DNA of 19,739 bases from Bacillota bacterium (lineage in GTDB: Bacteria; Bacillota; Clostridia; Lachnospirales; Lachnospiraceae): NCBI GenBank assembly GCA_023434365.1, contig JAEYSV010000045.1, forward strand, positions 1 to 19,739, given 5' to 3'. Below are positions 13,595 to 19,739 of this stretch, piece after piece. How positions within the stretch are numbered: the first letter of the stretch is position 1; each line of letters opens with the position of its first letter. The notes under the pieces are model-generated. The model did no database searches and was not told where the DNA came from. It saw only the letters and a program-made list of their open reading frames with translations. The position numbers and the translations under genes were made by a program.

Positions 13595-16500
13595 ATGAGC
13601 AACGTAAAGAGAATTTATGTGGAAAAGAAGATACCCTACGCGGTGCATGCAAAAGAATTAAAAAGTGAGATTAAAAGTTATCTAGGGATTACAACACTAA
13701 CGAAGGTGCGTGTTTTAGTACGCTATGATATTGAAAATATAAGTGAAACGACTTACAAGAAATCATTAGGAATTGTATTCAGTGAACCACCGGTAGATCT
13801 GCTTTATGAAGAAACATTTCCGAAAGAAGACAATGATAAAGTGTTCAGCGTAGAATTTCTTCCAGGCCAGTTTGACCAACGTGCTGACAGTGCCAAACAA
13901 TGTGTCAGTTTATTAAAGGAATCCGAAAATCCAATCATTCATACAGCCAATACGTATGTATTAAGTGGGGAGATTACTGAGGAAGAATTCGATCGAATCA
14001 AGGCCTATTGTATCAACCCAGTAGATAGCAGGGAGACCGACGAGATTAAGCCAGAGACATTAGATACAAGTTTTGATGAGCCTAAGGATGTTCTTATCTT
14101 TGATGGTTTTATCAAGATGAGCGGGGCAGAACTAAAAGAACTATATAATTCGCTTGGCTTAGCAATGACGTTAAAAGACTTTATGCATATTCAGAATTAT
14201 TTTGCGAAAGAAGAGCTACGTGACCCCTCGATGACGGAAATCAGAGTACTTGATACGTATTGGTCGGATCATTGCCGTCATACGACATTCTTAACAGAAT
14301 TATCTAAGGTGGAATTTGAAGAAGGATATTACCAGGCACCAATTGTCAAATCCTATGAAAATTATCTTGCAGCAAGAGAAGAGGTGTTTGCTGGAAGGAA
14401 AGATAAATATATCTCCTTAATGGATCTTGCATTGATGGCAATGCGTAAGCTGAAAAAAGAAGGCAAGCTTGAGGATATGGAAGAATCAGAGGAAATCAAT
14501 GCTTGTTCTATCATTGTGCCAGTAGTAATTGATGGCAAGACAGAGGAATGGTTAGTATTCTTCAAAAATGAGACTCATAACCATCCAACCGAGATCGAAC
14601 CATTTGGTGGTGCAGCAACCTGTCTTGGCGGAGCCATCCGTGATCCACTATCAGGACGTGGCTATGTATATCAGGCAATGCGTGTGACCGGAGCTGCCGA
14701 TCCAACGGTACCAATTAAAGATACGCTAAAGGGAAAATTAGCGCAGCGTAAGATTGTAACTGGAGCAGCTCATGGATATAGCTCTTACGGTAATCAGATT
14801 GGATTAGCAACTGGCCTAGTAAAAGAAGTCTATCATCCAAATTACGTGGCAAAACGTATGGAGATTGGTGCAGTCATGGGTGCCGCTCCTCGTAAAAATG
14901 TAATCCGTAAGACAAGCGATCCTGGGGACATTATCATTTTACTGGGTGGCAGAACCGGACGTGATGGCTGTGGTGGTGCTACGGGTTCCTCCAAAGTGCA
15001 CACTGAAGAGTCCATTGAAACCTGTGGCGCTGAAGTGCAAAAAGGAAATGCACCGACAGAACGTAAAATTCAACGATTATTCCGTAGACAGGAAGTTAGC
15101 TCTATTATTAAAAAATGTAATGACTTTGGTGCCGGTGGTGTCAGTGTAGCCATCGGAGAATTAGCTGATGGGCTTCAAATTGATCTGGATAAAGTGCCAA
15201 AAAAATATGCTGGTCTTGATGGAACAGAACTTGCCATCAGTGAATCTCAGGAAAGAATGGCAGTAGTGGTTGATCAGGCTGATGTTGATCGAATGCTGGC
15301 TTACGCTGCGGAGGAGAACTTAGAAGCAGTGGTGGTCGCAGTGGTAACAAAAGAGCCAAGACTTGTGATGACCTGGCGAGGAAATGAAATCGTAAATATC
15401 AAGCGTGCATTTTTAGATACGAATGGTGCTCATCAAGAGAATGAGGTTTGTGTCACAATGCCTTGTGAAGCAAAGAATTACTTTACAGCAAGTGACAAAG
15501 TAAAAGACGAGGAAAATAAGGATGTGAAGTCCTTATGGCTTGAGACCTTAAGTGATCTTAATGTATGTTCACAAAAAGGGTTAGTCGAGATGTTTGACTC
15601 CTCCATCGGAGCTGCTAGTGTAGTAATGCCTTATGGTGGCAGATATCAGATGACGGAAACCCAGACTATGATAGCGAAACTGCCTGTACTTGATGGTAAA
15701 TGTAATACGGCTACAATGATGAGTTATGGATTTGATCCATATCTGAGCAGTTGGAGTCCATACCATGGTGCGATGTATGCAGTCGTTAGCTCCGTTGCCA
15801 AAATTGTGGCAGGAGGTGGCGATTATCAGACCATCCGCTTTACATTCCAAGAATATTTTAAACGTCTTGGCAATGATAAAAAACGTTGGGGAGAACCAAT
15901 GGCAGCCCTACTTGGTGCATATGAAGCACAGATGCAGTTAGGACTTCCGAGTATCGGCGGAAAAGACAGTATGTCTGGAACATTCAATGAGATAGATGTA
16001 CCACCAACGTTATGTAGTTTTGCAGTAAATGTGGTGGATATGAATAAAATAGTTACTCCAGAGTTAAAACAGGCTGGTTCTAAGTTAATCTGGTTTAAAC
16101 TTCGTAAAGATGAGTATGATTTACCTGATTTTGCACAGGGTAAGGCTATGTATACCCAGATTAGGCAAATGGTAAATGATAAAGTGTTGTTAAGTACCTA
16201 TGCTCTTCAACAGGGGGGTATCTTAGAAGCGGTAAGTAAGATGGCATTTGGTAACCGTTTTGGAGTAACACTAAGTGGCCAATTAGAGAAAACTAAATTA
16301 ACGAAACCATTTTATGGTGATATTATAGCGGAAGTATCTGAAGAAAATCTTGCAAACATTACGACAGACTATGAAGTGATTGGCGAGGTAACGAAGGAAG
16401 AAGTATTTACCTACCAAGGAACTGCGATTACGATGGAAGAAGCGTTGCAGTCATTTACATCGACGCTTGAGAAGGTGTTCCCGACTTCTTCTGAAGTGGA

Positions 16501-17365
16501 GCAATCTAAAGTAGAGATTCCGTTATATCAGGCAGACCGTATCTTAGTGGGCTCACATAAAGTGGCAAGACCAAAAGTATTTATTCCGGTATTTCCTGGT
16601 ACGAACTGCGAATATGACAGTATGAAGGCGTTCCAGTCAGCTGGCGCTGATGTTACCACCGTGGTATTTAAGAATCTATCGGAACAAGATATTATCGATT
16701 CGATTAAAGCATATGAAAAGGCTATTAATGAAGCTCAGATTTTAATGTTCCCAGGTGGATTTAGTGCCGGAGACGAGCCAGATGGTTCGGCAAAGTTTAT
16801 CGCTAGTGCATTTCGTAATGCTCGTATCACAGAAGCGGTAAATGATTTGCTTAAGAAAAGGAATGGTCTGGTACTTGGTATCTGTAATGGTTTTCAGGCG
16901 TTAATTAAGCTAGGATTATTACCTTATGGGGAAATCACAAAGATTGCAGAGGACACACCAACTCTGACAAGAAACAGCATTGGTCGTCATATCAGCAAAT
17001 CAGTATATACAAAAATCATTTCCAATAAATCACCTTGGTTATCGAAAGCTGAGCTTGGCGGAGTATATTCTATTCCTGCTTCCCATGGGGAAGGTCGTTT
17101 TGTTGCGAGCCAGGAATGGATTCAGAGACTGATTGCAAATGGTCAGGTTGCCACTCAGTACGTGGATGTAAATGGTACCCCAAGTATGGATGAAGACTTT
17201 AATCCAAATGGTTCTTACTTTGCTATTGAAGGAATCACAAGCGAAGATGGTCGTATCCTTGGTAAAATGGCGCATAGCGAACGTCGTGGTGATGGAGTTG
17301 CACAAAATATAGTCGGAAATCAGAATCAGTATATCTTTGAATCCGGAGTTGCATATTTTAAATAA
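13595..17365 (+). CDS. purL: Phosphoribosylformylglycinamidine synthase, single-chain PurL
   Basis: A 1,256-residue cytosolic enzyme for the fourth step of purine synthesis: FGAR + glutamine + ATP to FGAM. It is the large fused type (E. coli PurL is about 1,295), so no separate PurQ and PurS are needed. Order: PurS-like N-terminal region (about 1-150); linker; two PurM-like halves, with DTYWSDHCRHTTFL near 225, FKNETHNHPTEIEPFGGAAT near 325 and GLPSIGGKDSMSGTF near 785; then the class I glutaminase domain from about 990 (FIPVFPGTNCEYDS). The glutaminase triad is C1097 (GICNGFQAL), H1227 and E1229 (MAHSERRGDG). The ATG at 13595 follows GGAGG; an upstream ATG at 13562 lies inside the promoter region. 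It is a single-gene unit with its own terminator. Confidence 0.97.
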   Translation: MSNVKRIYVEKKIPYAVHAKELKSEIKSYLGITTLTKVRVLVRYDIENISETTYKKSLGIVFSEPPVDLLYEETFPKEDNDKVFSVEFLPGQFDQRADSAKQCVSLLKESENPIIHTANTYVLSGEITEEEFDRIKAYCINPVDSRETDEIKPETLDTSFDEPKDVLIFDGFIKMSGAELKELYNSLGLAMTLKDFMHIQNYFAKEELRDPSMTEIRVLDTYWSDHCRHTTFLTELSKVEFEEGYYQAPIVKSYENYLAAREEVFAGRKDKYISLMDLALMAMRKLKKEGKLEDMEESEEINACSIIVPVVIDGKTEEWLVFFKNETHNHPTEIEPFGGAATCLGGAIRDPLSGRGYVYQAMRVTGAADPTVPIKDTLKGKLAQRKIVTGAAHGYSSYGNQIGLATGLVKEVYHPNYVAKRMEIGAVMGAAPRKNVIRKTSDPGDIIILLGGRTGRDGCGGATGSSKVHTEESIETCGAEVQKGNAPTERKIQRLFRRQEVSSIIKKCNDFGAGGVSVAIGELADGLQIDLDKVPKKYAGLDGTELAISESQERMAVVVDQADVDRMLAYAAEENLEAVVVAVVTKEPRLVMTWRGNEIVNIKRAFLDTNGAHQENEVCVTMPCEAKNYFTASDKVKDEENKDVKSLWLETLSDLNVCSQKGLVEMFDSSIGAASVVMPYGGRYQMTETQTMIAKLPVLDGKCNTATMMSYGFDPYLSSWSPYHGAMYAVVSSVAKIVAGGGDYQTIRFTFQEYFKRLGNDKKRWGEPMAALLGAYEAQMQLGLPSIGGKDSMSGTFNEIDVPPTLCSFAVNVVDMNKIVTPELKQAGSKLIWFKLRKDEYDLPDFAQGKAMYTQIRQMVNDKVLLSTYALQQGGILEAVSKMAFGNRFGVTLSGQLEKTKLTKPFYGDIIAEVSEENLANITTDYEVIGEVTKEEVFTYQGTAITMEEALQSFTSTLEKVFPTSSEVEQSKVEIPLYQADRILVGSHKVARPKVFIPVFPGTNCEYDSMKAFQSAGADVTTVVFKNLSEQDIIDSIKAYEKAINEAQILMFPGGFSAGDEPDGSAKFIASAFRNARITEAVNDLLKKRNGLVLGICNGFQALIKLGLLPYGEITKIAEDTPTLTRNSIGRHISKSVYTKIISNKSPWLSKAELGGVYSIPASHGEGRFVASQEWIQRLIANGQVATQYVDVNGTPSMDEDFNPNGSYFAIEGITSEDGRILGKMAHSERRGDGVAQNIVGNQNQYIFESGVAYFK

Positions 17366-17426
17366 CAAGAAACTCTAATGCACAAGCAAAAAGTAATGGT
17401 TAGGCGGATACTCGCAGCCACTAATT

Positions 17427-17487
17427 ACCGCTCTTATATTATGTTAATATGCATATATTGCTATTAACATATCATTAAGAGCGGTTT
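17427..17487 (+). terminator. Strong terminator after purL
   Basis: A long two-part hairpin: ACCGCTCTTA (17427-17436) pairs with TAAGAGCGGT (17476-17485), and TATGTTAATA (17440-17449) pairs with TATTAACATA (17462-17471). It is followed by TTTTATTATTTTT. The upstream part of this 320-base gap (17366-17426) has an alternative weak pairing, GTAAT..TTAG with CTAATTAC, that overlaps the start of the stem. Confidence 0.93.
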
Positions 17488-17512
17488 TATTATTTTTCCT
17501 TATTATACAGGG

Positions 17513-17541
17513 TTACATTTCATAATTTGTTATGTTAAAAT
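17513..17541 (+). promoter_or_regulatory. Promoter of the second AraC-type gene
   Basis: TTACAT (17513-17518), a 17-base spacer and TAAAAT (17536-17541), preceded by the extended -10 TG (TGTTAAAAT). The leader to the ATG at 17686 would be about 140 bases. It contains a hairpin, GTGTAT-ATTTT with AAAAT-ATACAC (17584-17627), with one internal mismatch and a 20-base loop. Confidence 0.6.
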
Positions 17542-17685
17542 AGATAGTATATTACAAATAGTGTGGAATATTTAGCAGAAAGGGTGTATTATTTTTACTG
17601 TAGAGATACTAAGATAAAATTATACACACAATGGCTACATTCTCATTTTAGCAAAAAGTGGGAATACATAACGAGGTGATAAAAA

Positions 17686-18546
17686 ATGTGTACATTTGAT
17701 ATTGTAGAATCCGATTTTAATCCGACTATCTTCTTTGCCTCAAAGGAGAAAATGATAAAGAACTATGCTTATCATGATCATGATTTTGCAGAAGTTACTT
17801 TTATCCTATCAGGAAAAGGGAAGTATTATGTAGAAGGAACGACTTACGATGTCAGCGCGGGCGACATCATTATGTGTAATCCTAGCGTAAAGCATCATAA
17901 TATCGTTGTTAATGAAAAAGAACCAACGGTGGAGGCGTTTGTAGGCTTTACTAACTTTCAGTTTAAAAACATGCCACCAAACTCTATCGTGTTTAGAGAT
18001 GGATCCTACATTATGCATAGCTCTACTGAATTAAAGCAAGAGATGTCAAAAATTATATGGGATATGGTGGAAGAGCAGGAAGCGTGTCATGTAGGGAAGT
18101 ATTTTATGCTTAAGTCCTATTTGATGCGAATGTTGTTACTCATATATCGGGAAATTGCAGGCGAAGAGTCTAAGGATAACCAAGCGGGGTGCAACTTTGA
18201 ATCTTATAATAAGAATTATGTAGTGAAGAAGATTGTGACTTATCTTAATGAAAATTATGCGAGTAAAATTAGCCTGGATCAAATTGCACGTAACATGTAT
18301 CTGAGCCCGGTATATATCTCAAAAATATTTAAAGAAGAAACTGGTGAATCTCCAATCAATTATTTGATAAAAATACGTCTTGAAAAAGCCAGAGATATCC
18401 TTGTGAGTGGAGATGCAGGTAGTATCAAACACATCGCAAACAGTGTCGGATACGATGATGTGTATCATTTTAGTAAATTATTTAAGAAGTATTATGGAAT
18501 CTCACCACTCTACTATAAAAAGAACATGGTCAAATTGAAAGCTTAA
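17686..18546 (+). CDS. AraC family transcriptional regulator with cupin sensor
   Basis: A 286-residue cytoplasmic regulator. The N-terminal cupin (about 20-95) has YHDHDFAEVTFILSGKGKYY and YDVSAGDIIMCNPSVKHH, a pattern typical of sugar-responsive AraC proteins. A helical linker follows (112-165). The C-terminal double helix-turn-helix (178-278) has ISLDQIARNMYLSPVYISKI and ANSVGYDDVYHFSKLFKKYY, then GISPLYYKK. GAGGTGAT lies a few bases before the ATG. It is monocistronic, with its own promoter and terminator. No sugar-use gene is adjacent, so its regulon lies elsewhere or is the nitroreductase-like gene downstream; neither can be decided from the sequence. Confidence 0.94.
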   Translation: MCTFDIVESDFNPTIFFASKEKMIKNYAYHDHDFAEVTFILSGKGKYYVEGTTYDVSAGDIIMCNPSVKHHNIVVNEKEPTVEAFVGFTNFQFKNMPPNSIVFRDGSYIMHSSTELKQEMSKIIWDMVEEQEACHVGKYFMLKSYLMRMLLLIYREIAGEESKDNQAGCNFESYNKNYVVKKIVTYLNENYASKISLDQIARNMYLSPVYISKIFKEETGESPINYLIKIRLEKARDILVSGDAGSIKHIANSVGYDDVYHFSKLFKKYYGISPLYYKKNMVKLKA

Positions 18547-18558
18547 CTTAGAAACAAG

Positions 18559-18585
18559 GGCTGACTGCTATAGTCAGTCTTTTTT
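18559..18585 (+). terminator. Rho-independent terminator after the second AraC-type gene
   Basis: GGCTGACT (18559-18566) pairs with AGTCAGTC (18572-18579) around a short loop, followed by a run of six T. Confidence 0.88.
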
Positions 18586-18662
18586 AGACCCATATTTGCA
18601 ACGTTAAAAATGGGGCATATCAAGTAATTTTTAACAAATATTTCTGTTTTATTTTTTAAAGA

Positions 18663-18691
18663 TTGTGCAATAATTAAGCTATGAATATGAT
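18663..18691 (+). promoter_or_regulatory. Weak candidate promoter of the TM-nitroreductase-like gene
   Basis: TTGTGC (18663-18668), a 17-base spacer and TATGAT (18686-18691). Spacing is ideal but the -35 box is poor. The rest of the gap 18586-18768 is AT-rich with no other structure that I can see. Confidence 0.35.
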
Positions 18692-18768
18692 AGAATTTAT
18701 GTATCGTAAAGGGTTTTTCTTTTCAAAAATTGTTTTGTATAATTTTTGTTCGTTGAAAGGTATTAGTG

Positions 18769-19530
18769 ATGGAACTGTATGATGCGATTAAATATAAAGG
18801 GTTAGCCAAATCCTTTAATATGGAGCTATTGGAGGAACGGCTGTTAGATAATATAAGATTATATGTAAAAAATATGAGTGGTCTTGACGGAACGAAAAAT
18901 GATTTGTGTGAAATATTGACGTATGAAGAAATGAAGCAGAAAAATACGATGAATTTTGACGTAAAAGCACCATATTATTTTATTGCATCTATTCACGATG
19001 TCCAAGATGGAATGATTAATGCAGGATATCTTCTAGGGCAGTTTTTGTTGTACCTAACTTCCAAAGAAATCTCAACGAATATTTTGGGAGTAGAAAAGAT
19101 TAAGTCAGAGGATACTTATTACACAGCGATTTTGGCATTTGGTCGAACAACCACTCGAATGAAATACCGGGCAAAGGCAGTTCGCAACTTACGTAGTGAA
19201 AAGTATTATGTATATCGGCAAGAAGCCAGACCAGAGATAAAACAAGTGATACGAGCTGGTGGTTATGCGCCAACCGGACTTATATTTCAACCTTATCGCT
19301 TCGTTCTCAGCAGTTCTCATTTTCACGTTATTGGAAAACGGGAGGCTATTATGACCAAGCATCAGAAAATGATGTGCTATTTTGAACTTGGGATGATGCT
19401 TAGTTATATGCAGTTACGTGCGGAAGAAATGTGGATGGATCTAACGCTGCAGAAGAGAAGTGTGGAATTAGGCAAAAATGAAAAAAATTATTTTTATATG
19501 ATTACAGCGCAGCTAAAGAGCCAGGTATAA
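18769..19530 (+). CDS. Nitroreductase-like protein (TM nitroreductase family)
   Basis: A 253-residue protein resembling the 'putative TM nitroreductase' family (PF14512 type), a divergent double-domain version of the nitroreductase fold. It begins MELYDAIKYKGLAKSFNMEL, where the usual paired arginines for FMN phosphate are replaced by KYKGLAKSF, as in this family. The second half has VIRAGGYAPTGLIFQPYRFV at about 161-180, matching the internal A-P-S-G-x-x-x-Q-P-W segment, followed by a helical C-terminus. FMN binding and activity are therefore inferred only from family. ATG 18769 is preferred over the adjacent GTG at 18766 because GAAAGG is 8 bases away. It stands alone between a terminator and a tRNA gene. 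Confidence 0.8.
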   Translation: MELYDAIKYKGLAKSFNMELLEERLLDNIRLYVKNMSGLDGTKNDLCEILTYEEMKQKNTMNFDVKAPYYFIASIHDVQDGMINAGYLLGQFLLYLTSKEISTNILGVEKIKSEDTYYTAILAFGRTTTRMKYRAKAVRNLRSEKYYVYRQEARPEIKQVIRAGGYAPTGLIFQPYRFVLSSSHFHVIGKREAIMTKHQKMMCYFELGMMLSYMQLRAEEMWMDLTLQKRSVELGKNEKNYFYMITAQLKSQV

Positions 19531-19611
19531 TCGTTCTCTAAAACACATTATTTTCTAGTTTGTTGAATTGTGTATAAAATTCAAAAAAGTTCAAAAACTC
19601 ATAAAAGGGTG

Positions 19612-19640
19612 TTGACATTCCGATGTAATTGTAGTATATT
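19612..19640 (+). promoter_or_regulatory. Promoter of the tRNA-Gly gene
   Basis: A consensus TTGACA (19612-19617), a 17-base spacer and TATATT (19635-19640), about 36 bases before the mature tRNA 5' end. This is a strong stable-RNA type promoter. Confidence 0.85.
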
Positions 19641-19676
19641 AGTTGATGTGCTCACAAAATAAGCAAGCACAAACAC

Positions 19677-19739
19677 GCGCGAGTGGCTCAGTGGTGGAGT
19701 ATCGCCTTGCCAAGGCGAGGGTCGCGGGTTCGAATCCCG
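19677..19739 (+). tRNA. tRNA-Gly (anticodon GCC), 3' end cut by the window
   Basis: The cloverleaf is clear: acceptor 5' strand GCGCGAG (19677-19683), D stem GCTC/GAGT, anticodon stem TCGCC/GGCGA around TTGCCAA with anticodon GCC at 19709-19711, variable loop, then T arm GCGGG-TTCGAAT-CCCG. The window ends inside the T stem, so the last base of that stem and the acceptor 3' strand are missing. Confidence 0.96.

Noticed and set aside
17584..17627. Leader hairpin before the second AraC-type gene as a riboswitch
   Set aside because: It is AT-rich, has one internal mismatch and a 20-base loop, and matches no aptamer known to me; it may be chance pairing.

Overview
The window comes from a low-GC Gram-positive bacterium, most likely a clostridial Lachnospiraceae-type organism. 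This is inferred from the AT-rich sequence, strong GGAGG ribosome binding sites, frequent GTG starts, sigma-A type promoters, Rho-independent terminators, and a single-chain PurL of about 1,256 residues. No species assignment can be proven from the sequence alone.

Layout. The window opens with the last ~230 bases of a 23S rRNA gene, followed directly by a terminator with no 5S gene between. Next is a divergent pair: an AraC-type regulator (minus strand) and a cytosolic GH127 beta-L-arabinofuranosidase (plus strand). From here every gene is on the plus strand. A methyl-accepting chemotaxis protein with its own promoter and terminator follows, then two small membrane proteins. Next is a tight three-gene unit: a six-helix voltage-gated K+ channel, a double [4Fe-4S] QueG-like protein and a nitroreductase, with overlapping ends.

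Positions 8643-8823 hold a compact non-coding element with near-perfect 22-base terminal inverted repeats. It is flanked exactly by a 7-base direct repeat (ATTATAA) and looks like a MITE-type insertion. Just downstream begins a run of closely packed genes (8851-12682): an isochorismatase-like cysteine hydrolase, a membrane protein, a lipoprotein, a GNAT acetyltransferase broken by an in-frame TAA, a SAM methyltransferase and a winged-helix AlkZ/YcaQ-like protein. The run closes with a strong terminator.

Positions 12873-13594 are a decayed patch. It contains a GC-rich cluster of palindromes, a 5'-truncated and frameshifted gene remnant, and a long imperfect hairpin. Then come purL (FGAM synthase with fused glutaminase domain) with a strong terminator, a second AraC-type regulator, a TM-nitroreductase-like protein, and a tRNA-Gly(GCC) cut by the window end.

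How the genes fit together. The AraC/GH127 pair is a plausible arabinoside-use switch. The channel/Fe-S/nitroreductase unit is translationally coupled, but its shared purpose is not evident. Most other genes look like ordinary accessory or housekeeping functions. I see no convincing multi-gene defence or biosynthetic system. The strongest unexplained signals are the MITE-like element, the GC-rich palindrome cluster and the two gene-decay events.
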